From Bacteroidota bacterium (GTDB lineage: Bacteria; Bacteroidota; Bacteroidia; AKYH767-A; OLB10), in contig JADJPB010000015.1 of the NCBI GenBank assembly GCA_016713445.1, positions 62,001 through 126,000 on the forward strand: DNA of 64,000 nucleotides, written 5' to 3'. Of the stretch, positions 1 through 11,081 are shown one piece after another. Position numbers and translations under genes: made by a program. How positions within the stretch are numbered: the stretch's first letter is position 1; the number at the start of each line of letters is the position of its first letter. The notes below the pieces were generated by a model, which was given only the letters and a program-made list of their open reading frames with translations, had not been told where the DNA came from and did no database searches.

Positions 1-19
1 AACTTCAAGTCTTTTAATA

Positions 20-53
20 AACCTGTTCCACCCGTTCGGTGGAACAGGTTTTT
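20..53 (+). terminator. Rho-independent terminator of upstream operon
   Basis: A perfect 13-bp stem (arms 20-32 and 38-50) closes a CGTTC loop and runs into a short T-run at 49-53. It probably ends the ribosomal-protein operon that normally precedes rpoB; that upstream gene lies outside the window, so its identity is inferred from known synteny. Confidence 0.85.
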
Positions 54-124
54 CCCATTTTCATTACTCCGGGTAAAACCGGATTCCGAACGGTTGATAG
101 TTAACAAATTAAAACCCCTTCGCC

Positions 125-3100
125 TTGACTACGAAAACAAGTCTCTCCTCCGAGAAGTCAGTATCCAACCGAATTAATTTCAGTAAGAGTAAACATAGGA
201 TTGATTACCCTGATTTTCTCGAGATTCAGTTGAAGTCCTTCCAAGACTTCTTCCAACTTGAAACTACTGCTGATAACCGCGCCCAAGAGGGTCTTTATAA
301 GGTTTTTAGTGAAAATTTCCCGATCACGGATTCAAGAAATAATTTCGTTCTTGAATTTATTGATTATTTCGTTGATCCTCCCCGCTATGCACTCGATGAG
401 TGTATTGAACGTGGATTAACCTACAGTGTTCCACTTAAAGCTAAGTTGAAGCTTTATTGTACGGATCCTGAACACGAAGATTTTGAAACTATCGTGCAGG
501 ATGTGTATCTCGGAACAATTCCCTACATGACACCAAAAGGAACGTTTGTGGTGAATGGCGCTGAACGTGTCGTTGTATCACAATTGCATCGTTCTCCTGG
601 TGTGTTCTTCGGTCAAAGCCGTCATGCTAATGGTACGAAGTTGTACTCAGCTCGTGTGATTCCTTTCAAAGGATCATGGATTGAGTTTGCAACGGATATC
701 AATAGCGTGATGTATGCCTATATCGACCGAAAGAAAAAATTCCCGGTAACAACGTTGTTACGTGCTATCGGATACCAAACAGATAAAGATATTCTCGAAT
801 TATTCGGACTTGCCGATGAAGTAAAGGTGAGTAAGGCCGGACTTAAGAAAGTGGTAGGGCGTAAGCTCGCTGCTAGAGTTCTGAAGAGCTGGCTCGAAGA
901 TTTCGTAGATGAAGATACCGGTGAAGTAGTTTCTATCGAGCGTAACGAAGTAATCCTCGAACGTGAAACTATTTTAGAAGATGATCATATCGATATGATT
1001 GTGGATGCAGGCGTGAAGTCGGTGATCCTCCATAAGGAAGATGCCAACACGAATGACTATGCGATCATCTATAATACCTTACAAAAAGATACTTCAAACT
1101 CTGAGAAGGAAGCGGTAGAGCATATCTATCGTCAATTGCGTAATGCTGAGCCACCCGACGAGGAAACAGCTCGTGGTATTATCGACAAATTATTCTTCTC
1201 GGATAAACGTTATGATTTAGGGGAAGTAGGTCGTTTCCGTCTGAACCGTAAATTGAACTTGACAACGCCCGTTGATACGAAGGTGCTTACCAAGGAAGAT
1301 ATTATTGCCATCATCAAGTATTTGATCATGTTGATCAACGCGAAGACGATTGTGGATGATATCGATCACTTTGAGTAATCGTCGTGTTCGTACCGTGGGT
1401 GAGCAATTGTACTCTCAGTTCGGAGTGGGTTTAGCACGTATGGCGCGTACCATCCGTGAGCGAATGAACGTTCGTGATAATGAAGTGTTCACTCCTGCCG
1501 ATTTGATTAATGCGAAGACTTTGTCGAGCGTGATCAATTCGTTCTTTGGAACGAATCAGCTGAGCCAGTTCATGGATCAAACAAATCCTCTTGCTGAAAT
1601 TACTCATAAACGACGCCTTTCTGCCCTTGGACCAGGTGGTCTATCTCGTGAGAGAGCAGGTTTCGAGGTTCGTGACGTTCACTATACCCACTATGGGCGT
1701 TTGTGTACGATTGAAACACCAGAAGGACCAAACATCGGATTGATTTCTTCGCTTTGTGTGTTTGCGAAAATTAATAATCTCGGATTTATTTCAACACCTT
1801 ACCGCCATGTGAATGCAGGTAAAGTGGACATCGGTGGTACTATTACTTACCTCACCGCTGAAGAAGAGGATACCAAAGTAATCGCACAGGCAAATGCACC
1901 AGTCGATGAAGATGGAAACTTTATGAAAGGAAAAGTGAAAGCCCGTTTCGAGGGTGACTTCCCAATTGTAGAGCCAGAAGATTTAAGTTTGATTGACGTA
2001 GCTCCTAATCAAATTGCTTCGATTGCTGCATCATTAATTCCATTCTTGGAGCATGATGACGCTAACCGTGCATTGATGGGATCGAACATGCAACGTCAGG
2101 CCGTTCCACTCTTGCGCCCTCAAGCGCCAATCGTTGGTACCGGTCTGGAAGGTGATGTTGTTCGTGATAGCCGTGTATTGATTAATGCAGATTATGCAGG
2201 TACTGTAGAGTACGTTGATGCAAATGAAATTCATGTGCGTAACATTCGTACTGATGAAGAGAAAATGGTAAGTTTCGAGGAGGATGTGCGAATTTATAAA
2301 CTCATCAAATTCCAGAAGACAAACCAAAATACTTGTATCAACTTAAAACCTATCGTGAAGAAAGGGGATAAGGTAAAGAAAGGTCAGGTACTTTGTCAAG
2401 GTTACGCAACCGAGGCAGGTGAATTAGCGCTTGGACGGAACTTGAAAGTGGCTTTCATGCCATGGAAAGGATACAATTTCGAAGATGCGATTGTAATCTC
2501 TGAACGTGTAGTCCGTGAAGATATTTTCACGTCGATACACGTGGATGAGTATAGCCTTGAAGTGCGTGATACGAAGCGTGGATTAGAAGAATTAACTGCT
2601 GATATTCCAAACGTAAGTGAAGAAGCTACTCGAGAATTGGACGAGCACGGGTTGATTCGTGTAGGTGCTGAAGTAGGTGAAGGCGATATTCTCATTGGAA
2701 AGATCACTCCGAAAGGAGAAACAGATCCATCTCCGGAAGAAAAATTATTGCGCGCTATCTTCGGTGACAAAGCCGGTGATGTGAAGGACGCTTCATTGAA
2801 AGTTCCACCATCTGTAAAAGGTGTTGTAATTGATAAGAAGCTATTCTCTCGTGCGATTAAGGATAAGCGTAGCCGCGATGATGAGAAGAATATAGTAGCT
2901 CGTTTCGATGCTGAACAAGATAAAGATATCGCTGAATTAAAAGTTCAGTTGGTGGAGAAGTTGTTCTACTTAGTAAGCGGTAAAACTTCTCAAGGTGTGA
3001 TGAACGCTTATAAAGAAGTAGCTATTCCGAAAGGATCGAAGTTTACGCAAAAGATGTTGGCAGATTTGGATTATAATAATATTAATCCAACGAAGTGGAC

Positions 3101-3956
3101 AACAGATAAAGAAAAGAATGAGCAAATCACACGCCTCTTAACGAATTATATCGTGAAGGCGAATGAAATCATTGCTGCTTATAAGCGTAAGAAATTCCAA
3201 ATTCAAATTGGAGATGAATTACCAACTGGAATTATGCAATTGGCAAAAGTTTATATTGCGAAGAAACGTAAGTTGAAAGTAGGTGATAAGATGGCAGGTC
3301 GTCACGGAAATAAAGGTATCGTTGCACGTATAGTACGTGACGAAGATATGCCTTACCTCGAGGACGGAACGCCAGTTGATATCGTATTGAATCCATTGGG
3401 AGTACCATCCAGGATGAACTTGGGTCAAATTTATGAGACCGTACTTGCGTGGGCAGGTGAGAAGTTGGGTGTGAAGTTCGCCACGCCAATTTTTGACGGA
3501 GCTACGCTGGATGAAATTGATCACTATGTGACAAAAGCTGGTCTTCCAAAGTTTGGTTCTACGTACCTCTATGATGGAGGAACGGGTGACCGTTTCCACC
3601 AACCAGCCACAGTAGGAATTATCTACATGCTGAAATTAGGACATATGGTTGATGATAAGATGCATGCTCGTTCCATCGGACCTTATTCATTGATTACGCA
3701 ACAACCATTGGGCGGTAAAGCTCAATTCGGAGGTCAGCGTTTTGGTGAGATGGAGGTTTGGGCAATTGAAGCATTCGGCGCAGCAAATATCTTACAGGAA
3801 TTGTTGACAGTTAAATCCGATGACGTGTTAGGTCGTGCGAAAGCTTACGAATCCATCGTGAAAGGAGATAACATGCCACAACCCGGAATTCCGGAATCCT
3901 TTAATGTATTATTGCACGAGTTACAAGGACTTTGTCTGAAGGTAACTTTAGACTAA
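125..3956 (+). CDS. rpoB: DNA-directed RNA polymerase subunit beta (one frameshift)
   Basis: Beta subunit of RNA polymerase, forming the catalytic core with beta-prime, alpha and omega. The frame opening at 125 ([13 protein letters not shown]...) reads to a stop at 1376-1378; the rest of the protein continues in another frame to 3956. The conserved stretch [16 protein letters not shown] is restored by removing one T from the TTT at 1370-1372, so the merged protein is about 1277 residues, normal for Bacteroidota. The rifampicin region ([13 protein letters not shown], then [14 protein letters not shown], about nt 1548-1650) has no recognisable resistance change. [12 protein letters not shown] and the [25 protein letters not shown] region (split here as [12 protein letters not shown] and GEMEVWA) mark the C-terminal half. 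rpoC follows 66 bases later on the same transcript. The TTG start is provisional because no ATG is placed better. The break is almost certainly a sequence error, since the gene is essential. Confidence 0.97.
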
Positions 3957-4022
3957 GTACTGGGGAGAATCCCCGCAAAAAATTATCATTGAAAACGTTC
4001 ACGTTATACCGATAAAGAAAAC

Positions 4023-7000
4023 ATGGCCGCTAAAAAAGACCAAAAGCTGAAAAGCAATTTCACCAAAATAACCATTAGTCTCTCAGTCCGGAGAATATCC
4101 TCGAGCAAAGTAGTGGCGAGGTGTTGAAGCCAGAAACGATCAACTACCGTACTTATAAGCCGGAACGTGATGGTCTTTTCTGTGAGCGCATTTTCGGTCC
4201 GGTAAAGGACTGGGAATGTCACTGTGGAAAGTATAAGCGCATCCGTTACAAAGGAATTGTTTGTGACCGTTGCGGTGTGGAAGTGACCGAGAAGAAAGTA
4301 CGCAGAGAACGTATGGGACATATTTCCCTTACTGTTCCTGTGGCACATATCTGGTACTTCCGTTCATTGCCCAACAAAATCGGTTACTTATTAGGACTAC
4401 CTACAAAGAAACTGGATTTAATTATTTACTACGAACGCTATGTAGTAATTCAAGCAGGAGTAAAAGCCGAAGATGGTGTGAATTACCTCGACTTCTTAAC
4501 TGAAGAAGAATGTCTCGCCATGATGGAAACAGTTCCAAAAGATAATCATCACTTAGACGATAAGGACCCTAATAAATTTATCGCTAAAATGGGTGCTGAT
4601 GCTTTGTTTGATTTGCTTTCTCGTTTGGAGTTAGATGAGTTGAGTTTCAAATTACGTCACCAAGCGAATACAGAAACAAGTCAGCAGCGTAAGAACGAAG
4701 CGTTAAAGCGTCTTCAAGTGGTGGAATCTTTCCGTATGGCGAATGGTCATATTGAAAATCACCCCGAGTGGATGATCGTGAAAGTGGTTCCTGTAATTCC
4801 ACCTGAATTACGCCCACTCGTTCCATTAGATGGTGGTCGTTTCGCAACTTCCGATTTGAATGATTTGTATCGCCGTGTGATTATTAGAAATAATCGTTTG
4901 AAGCGATTGATCGAGATCAAAGCGCCTGAAGTAATCCTTCGTAATGAGAAGCGAATGTTGCAAGAAGCGGTAGATTCTCTTTTTGATAATAGCCGTAAAG
5001 TAAATGCCGTTAAAACGGAGAGTAATCGTGCATTGAAATCGCTTTCTGATTCCTTGAAAGGAAAGCAAGGTCGTTTCCGTCAAAACTTATTAGGAAAACG
5101 TGTGGATTATTCAGCACGTTCGGTTATCGTCGTTGGGCCAGAGATGAAATTGCATGAGTGCGGATTGCCAAAAGATATGGCCGCCGAATTATTCAAGCCA
5201 TTCATCATTCGTAAAATGATCGAAAAAGGCGTGGTGAAGACCGTGAAAAGTGCGAAGAAAATTGTAGATCGTAAAGATGCTATCGTATGGGATATCCTAG
5301 AAAATGTGTTGAAAGGACATCCTGTAATGTTGAATCGCGCCCCGACACTTCACAGATTGGGTATTCAAGCGTTCCAGCCAAAATTGATCGAAGGAAAAGC
5401 AATTCAATTACACCCGCTCGTTTGTACTGCGTTCAACGCTGACTTTGACGGTGACCAAATGGCCGTTCATTTACCATTGGGTCATGCCGCTATCTTAGAA
5501 GCTCAAATGTTGATGCTTGCATCTCATAATATCTTGAACCCTGCTAATGGAGCTCCAGTAACTGTACCTTCTCAGGACATGGTACTTGGACTTTATTATA
5601 TCACGAAAGGTAAGAAGACTACCGCTGATTTAAAAGTGCGCGGTGAAGGATTGGCTTTCTACTCTGCTGAAGAGGTAGTAATTGCTTACAACGAAGATCG
5701 TGTTGATTTGCATGCTTGGATAAAAGTTAAAGCAAATGTTCGTGAAGATAATGCAATCGTAAATAAATTAATTGAAACTACAGTAGGACGTGTTCTCTTC
5801 AATGAAGTGGTTCCACCTGCCGCCGGTTATATCAATGAATTATTGACCAAAAAATCTTTGCGTGATATCATCGGAAATGTTTTGAAAGAAACCGGAGTTG
5901 CAGTAACAGCTCGTTTCCTTGACGATATTAAAGATCTTGGATTCCGCATGGCATTCAGAGGTGGACTCTCGTTCAACTTGAATGATGTAATCATCCCTGT
6001 TGAAAAAGAAGTGTTGGTGGGTAAAGCCAATGTTGAAGTAGAAGAGGTAATGAGTAATTACAACATGGGATTCATTACGAATAACGAACGATATAATCAG
6101 ATCATTGATATTTGGTCACGTACCAACTCTAAGATTACTGATACGTTAATGAATCAAATGAAGAATGATAAGCAGGGATTCAACTCTGTTTATATGATGC
6201 TTGATTCGGGTGCTCGTGGTTCGAAAGAACAGATTCGTCAGTTAGGTGGAATGAGAGGTTTGATGGCAAAGCCACAAAAATCAGGATCTACAGGCGGTGA
6301 GATTATCGAGAATCCAATTCTTTCAAACTTTAAAGAAGGTCTTTCGATCCTTGAGTACTTTATCTCTACTCACGGAGCACGTAAAGGTCTTGCCGATACC
6401 GCTCTTAAAACAGCAGATGCAGGTTACTTAACTCGTCGTTTGGTGGACGTTGCTCAAGACGTAATCATTACAGATGCTGATTGCGGTACATTGCGTGGTT
6501 TAGCAATGACGGCTTTGAAGAATCAGGAAGATATTGTGGAGAGTTTATATGATCGTATCCTCGGACGTGTTTGCGTGAATGATGTAATTCATCCGCAAAC
6601 AGGAAAGTTGATGGTGTCGTCAGGTGAAGAAATTACAGAGGAAATTGCTGCGGCAATTCAGGATTCTCCAATCGAAATGGTGGAGATTCGTTCGGTGTTA
6701 ACGTGTGAATCGAAGAAAGGTGTTTGTGGTCGTTGCTACGGTCGAAACTTGTCTACAGGTCGCATGGTGCAGAAAGGAGAAGCGGTGGGTGTTATTGCTG
6801 CTCAGTCTATCGGTGAACCAGGTACACAGCTTACACTTCGTACGTTCCACGTCGGTGGTGTGGCCGTGAAAGGTGCTACAGAAACATCGATCATTGCTAA
6901 GTTCGCAGGTATCGTGGAATTTGAAGAAGTTCGTACGATTCGTGTTGGAACGAAGGGCGAAGATGTGGATTTGGTAATCGGTCGTTCCGGTGAAATTCGA

Positions 7001-8308
7001 ATCATTGATCCAAATACACGCGCTGTTCTTAATTCAGGTATTATCCCTTATGGCGGACATTTACATGTGAAAGAAGGCGAGAAAGTTGAAATCGGTAAAG
7101 TACTTTGCGAATGGGATCCGTTTAATGCGGTGATCATTTCTGAGTTCGCCGGTAAAATTGCTTACGAACATATTGAAGAAGGTGTAACCTATAAGGAAGA
7201 TTCCGATGAGCAAACCGGATTTACAGAGAAGATCGTAATTGATAGTCGTGATAAAACGAAGATTCCAGTGATCAAAATCATGAATGGAAAAGAAACGATT
7301 AAGTCTTATAACATTCCGGTAGGTGCACATATCGTCGTAAACGAAGGTGATAAAATTGAGTTAGGTAAGATCCTTGTGAAGATCCCTCGTCAATTAGGAC
7401 GTACAGGTGATATCACCGGAGGACTTCCACGTGTAACAGAACTGTTCGAAGCACGTAACCCAAGTAATCCTGCTGTAGTTTCTGAAATCGACGGTGTGGT
7501 AACTTACGGTGGTGTGAAGCGTGGAAATCGTGAAGTAATTATTACTTCTCGCGACGGTGAAGTGAAGAAGTATTTGGTTCCGTTAAGTAAACATATCCTT
7601 GTTCAGGATGGTGACTTTACACGTGCTGGATTCCCTCTTTCTGATGGAGCGACTACACCTAGTGATATCTTAGCAATTAAAGGCCCTACTGCAGTACAAG
7701 AGTACCTGGTGAATGAAATTCAAGAGGTGTACCGTCTGCAAGGTGTGAAAATTAATGATAAGCATTTCGAGACGATCGTACGTCAGATGATGCGTAAGGT
7801 GATTATTGAAGATCCAGGTGATACTCGTTTCCTCGAAAGAGAATCAGTGAACAAAATTGTTTTCATGGAAGAAAATGATTCTGTAATTGATAAGAAAGTG
7901 ATTGTGGAGCCGGGTGATTCTACTCGTTTCAAAGCGGGTCAGATTGTAACATTGCGTCAATTGCGCGATGAGAACTCTCAGTTGAAACGTAAGGATATGA
8001 AGTTAGTAGAGGCGCGTGATGCAACTCCTGCAACATCTTCTCCATTGTTACAAGGAATCACGCAAGCTTCCTTGCATACAAAGAGCTGGATTTCGGCTGC
8101 ATCTTTCCAGGAGACTACGAAGGTGTTGAACGAAGCTGCAATTCGCGGTGCGGTAGATCATTTGAACGGATTGAAGGAAAACGTGATCGTAGGACATTTA
8201 ATTCCTGCAGGTACCGGTCTTCGCGAATACGAAAAGATGATCGTAGGATCTCAAGAAGAGTATGATCTTTTAATGGCTTCTAAAAAGGAAGTTGTAGAAG
8301 AAGCATAA
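4023..8308 (+). CDS. rpoC: DNA-directed RNA polymerase subunit beta-prime (one frameshift near the start)
   Basis: Beta-prime subunit of RNA polymerase, holding the catalytic magnesium. The long frame is open from GTG 4121, but the true N-terminus lies upstream. ATG 4023 encodes [20 protein letters not shown], the usual Bacteroidota start. One base is missing at the CC of 4088-4089; adding a C gives [16 protein letters not shown] and joins the frames. The N-terminal zinc site (CHCGKYK...CDRCG) is at about residues 66-84. The invariant [12 protein letters not shown] with three aspartates is near nt 5434-5470, and the second zinc site [13 protein letters not shown] near 6708-6745. The merged length of about 1428 residues fits the family. 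It is cotranscribed with rpoB and ends at a strong terminator at 8327. Confidence 0.97.
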
Positions 8309-8326
8309 GCTGAAAATAATGAATTG

Positions 8327-8368
8327 AAATCGTCCCCAGCAGCAATGTCGGGGACGATTTCTTTTTTA
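8327..8368 (+). terminator. Rho-independent terminator after rpoC
   Basis: A perfect 11-bp stem (AAATCGTCCCC at 8327-8337 pairing with GGGGACGATTT at 8350-8360) with a 12-base loop is followed by CTTTTTTAT. It closes the rpoBC transcript 18 bases after the rpoC stop. Confidence 0.92.
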
Positions 8369-8533
8369 TGCATACCCTGTCTTTTAAAGAGGCTGATGAA
8401 GATAAATCAATACAACCCTTTATAAAAAGCACGGATTTATTGGAACACTTCCAATCGATAATTCGTATCTTAGCCTCAGTATTCGAAGATGGATGCTACT
8501 TTTAAATGGTATGAATGAATATAAAAATTGAAA

Positions 8534-8849
8534 ATGGAAAACAACAACAATAATCAGAATCAATTAAATATTGAGTTGTCAGGAAGAGACAGCAGAAGGA
8601 ATCTATTCGAATTTAGCAATCATCACGCACTCAAATGCGGAGTTTGTTATCGATTTTGTGAAGGTAATGCCAGGTGTGCCAAAAGCAAAGGTGAAGTCCA
8701 GAATTGTATTAACACCTCAGCATGCAAAACGTTTGTTAGGAGCATTGGCGGATAACGTGCAGAAGTATGAGGCCGTTCACGGAACTATCAAACAAACTGA
8801 AAGTATTGGAATGCCGATGAATTTCGGAGGACCAACAGCTCAAGCATAA
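8534..8849 (+). CDS. DUF3467 family protein (one frameshift)
   Basis: Small conserved protein of about 104 residues found after rpoC in many Bacteroidota; its molecular role is not established. ATG 8534 starts an Asn/Gln-rich leader (MENNNNNQNQLNIELS). The core EETAEGIYSNLAIITHSN...DFVKVMPGVPKAKVKSR...LTPQHAKRLLGAL continues one frame over from about 8584. Removing one G from the GG at 8582-8583 joins the halves as IELSEETAEGIYSN, the family consensus. It lies downstream of the rpoC terminator, so it probably has its own promoter; TATCTTAG at 8466-8473 is a weak candidate -7 box. The break looks like a sequence error because both sides are well conserved. Confidence 0.88.
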
Positions 8850-8924
8850 TTACTAACGTGGAGGGATAGCCGAATTTATTCAATGGTCCCTTTTCTTTTT
8901 TAACGGGTTCTTGAAAAGTAAAGT

Positions 8925-9909
8925 ATGAAACAAAAACCGTGGTACGAAAAGGGTTGGTGGTGGATTAAACTATTGATTTTTGCCGTATCCTGTTGGTTTA
9001 TTTATATTCATATCTACAACGAAGTTGATGAGCTAGGAGCTTACTTTTATCAATACCAGAATATTCTATTTAATGCAAGTCCTGCAGTTATACTTCTCTT
9101 TGGTGTACTTGCACTTTTAAATTGGAGCATTGAAGCGCTTAAGTGGCAATGGGTAATCCAGAAAGTGGAGTATATTTCTTTTTGGAGAAGTATGCGTGCA
9201 TTTTTTAATGGCGTTACGGTTAGTTTTTTTACGCCTAATCGCTCCGGTGAGTTTGCAGGACGTATTCTGTATTTGAGTCCGGAAAATCGCGTTAGAGGCG
9301 CGCTCTTGACCTTTTTGAGTAGTTCCGCGCAGTTGTTGGTAACCTTGCAGATGGGTTTGTTGTCACTGATTTATTTCTTACCTGATTTTGTAGATTTTGC
9401 TAGCTGGGAAATCCAGGTATTTAGAATGGTGTTATTCTTATTAGCATTGGGAGTAACTGGAGCATGGTTAAGATTGCCTGTCTTGGTAAGATGGGTGGAT
9501 CGCCTAAAGATTAAGTCGGAATGGAAGGAGAAAATGCATATATGGGAACGCTGTAACCTTGCTGATTTTTTTTGGGTTATGGTTCATGTCGCTGCTCCGG
9601 TATTTGGTTTTTACAGGACAACAAGTAATCTTGTTCTACATAATTTTACCCTCTGTTTCTTTTCCATTGATGATGGGGCTGACAGCGATTTCTTTTTTGT
9701 TTATCACCATCATTCCGAGCATTGCATTGGGTGAGCTGGGCGTTCGTGGAGGCGTGAATATTGCGGTTTTTGGTTTTGGTGGATGGATGAGTGCAGATGT
9801 GCTGATGGTAACATTTGCACTCTGGTTTATCAATTTGGTGCTTCCTGCGTTAATGGGAGCATGCTCCATTCTTTTTTTGAAACTTAAAAGCACGAGCGAA
9901 AATAGCTGA
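8925..9909 (+). CDS. Flippase-like integral membrane protein, LPG synthase TM-region/UPF0104 type (one frameshift)
   Basis: Polytopic inner-membrane protein of about 328 residues resembling the lysylphosphatidylglycerol-synthase transmembrane family, often tied to lipid or glycan transfer. The substrate cannot be read from sequence. The N-terminal part has several hydrophobic helices and the motif FFTPNRSGEFAGR (about residues 103-115), typical of the family. The reading frame breaks in the T8 run at 9566-9573; after it, LLRYLVFTGQQ and IIPSIALGELGVRGG, also typical, continue to the stop at 9907-9909. Its TGA overlaps the ATG of the glycosyltransferase that follows (TGATG), so the two are translationally coupled and probably act on the same lipid-linked product. 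The break is probably a homopolymer error. Confidence 0.85.
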
Positions 9910-11018
9910 TGGGAATTGTGTTGATCAATACCATGTATGTGCTGCTGTTGCTTTGGTATCGGCATCATTGGCTACGGGCAGGATTTATTTTGCCCGATAA
10001 ATTAAAGGAAGATGAACTTCCTAGGGTTTCAGTTATTGTTCCAGTTCGAAATGAGACAGAAAATTTGAACTTGTTTTTGGAACAAATTTCAATGCAGAAT
10101 TTTCCTGTTGAAATGGTAGAATGGATTTTTGTTGACGATCAAAGCGATGATGGTTCGCTTCAAATTTTGAATGGTTATTCTAAATCTAAAATTACTGTGC
10201 TATCCTTAAGTCCATCTGAAGGGAAAGGAAAGAAATTCGCATTGAAGAAGGGTATTGAAAACGCCAAAGGGATATGGATGCTCACTACTGATGCCGATTG
10301 TTCGATCGATAAAAATTGGATACGCACACTTGTCGAGTATGGAGAATTTAGAAATGCCGACATGGTATGTGGTACCGTGCAAGTAAAAGCGAACAATAAT
10401 TTTTTACATAATTTTCAAGCGATGGAAACCGGAATTCTACAACTATCAGGCGTTGGATCATTGAGCGCCGGATATCCCTTGTTAAACACTGGCGCGAGCC
10501 TAGCATTTAAAAAGGAAGCATGGAAGTTAGTTCAAGGCTATTCAGCCCATGTACATATTGCGTCTGGTGACGATACATTTTTAATGCTTTCTATGCATCA
10601 GCAAAAAGAATTGAAAGTGATCGCTTGTCCCAATGTGCAAGCAAATGTTTCGACACATCCTGTAAATTCATGGCGACAAATTTTGAATCAACGTTTGCGT
10701 TGGAATGGGAAAGTAAAACATTATCCAATTGGATATATTCATGCTGTTGGAGCCATCGTATTTTTATCAGCATTCTCCTTTGTTTATTTGTTTATTTGCG
10801 GATGGATGGGTGCCTCTTTGGAAACATTGATGATCATTTTTTCGATCCGTTTCATCACAGAGTATATGCTGCTGACAGAATGGCAAAATTTTATTGGGAA
10901 AAAGTTTTCAGTGATTCATATCTTTTTGATGTCGATCATTTACCCTCTATTTACCGTTTTTTCAATGGTTTTCAGACCTTTTGTGAAATCGGACTGGAAA
11001 GGGAGAACCTGTGAATAA
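9909..11018 (+). CDS. Membrane-anchored family 2 glycosyltransferase
   Basis: Processive-type GT2 enzyme of 369 residues. One N-terminal membrane helix (about residues 4-20) precedes the GT-A fold: VSVIVPVRNE, FVDDQSDDGS, the metal-binding TTDADCS (DxD), the acceptor-site GDDTF and QRLRW, equivalent to the Q/RxxRW signature. Three to four hydrophobic helices follow (about residues 275-355). The architecture resembles enzymes that add sugars to lipids or make short polysaccharides; donor and acceptor are unknown. It starts one base inside the stop of the flippase-like gene, which suggests coupled translation and a shared pathway. Confidence 0.88.
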   Translation: MGIVLINTMYVLLLLWYRHHWLRAGFILPDKLKEDELPRVSVIVPVRNETENLNLFLEQISMQNFPVEMVEWIFVDDQSDDGSLQILNGYSKSKITVLSLSPSEGKGKKFALKKGIENAKGIWMLTTDADCSIDKNWIRTLVEYGEFRNADMVCGTVQVKANNNFLHNFQAMETGILQLSGVGSLSAGYPLLNTGASLAFKKEAWKLVQGYSAHVHIASGDDTFLMLSMHQQKELKVIACPNVQANVSTHPVNSWRQILNQRLRWNGKVKHYPIGYIHAVGAIVFLSAFSFVYLFICGWMGASLETLMIIFSIRFITEYMLLTEWQNFIGKKFSVIHIFLMSIIYPLFTVFSMVFRPFVKSDWKGRTCE

Positions 11019-11081
11019 TTTGTTGGTAGCATCGTATGTAAATTCTTATTATTCTCTTACTTTGCATAAGAATTTCTTAGT

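Noticed and set aside
2034..7330. Minus-strand open frames inside rpoB and rpoC
   Set aside because: They are antisense shadows of strongly conserved coding sequence with no recognisable domains.
1350..8308. Programmed frameshifting in rpoB or rpoC
   Set aside because: No slippery heptamer or downstream structure is seen, and a one-base edit at short homopolymers restores invariant residues; other genes show the same error type.
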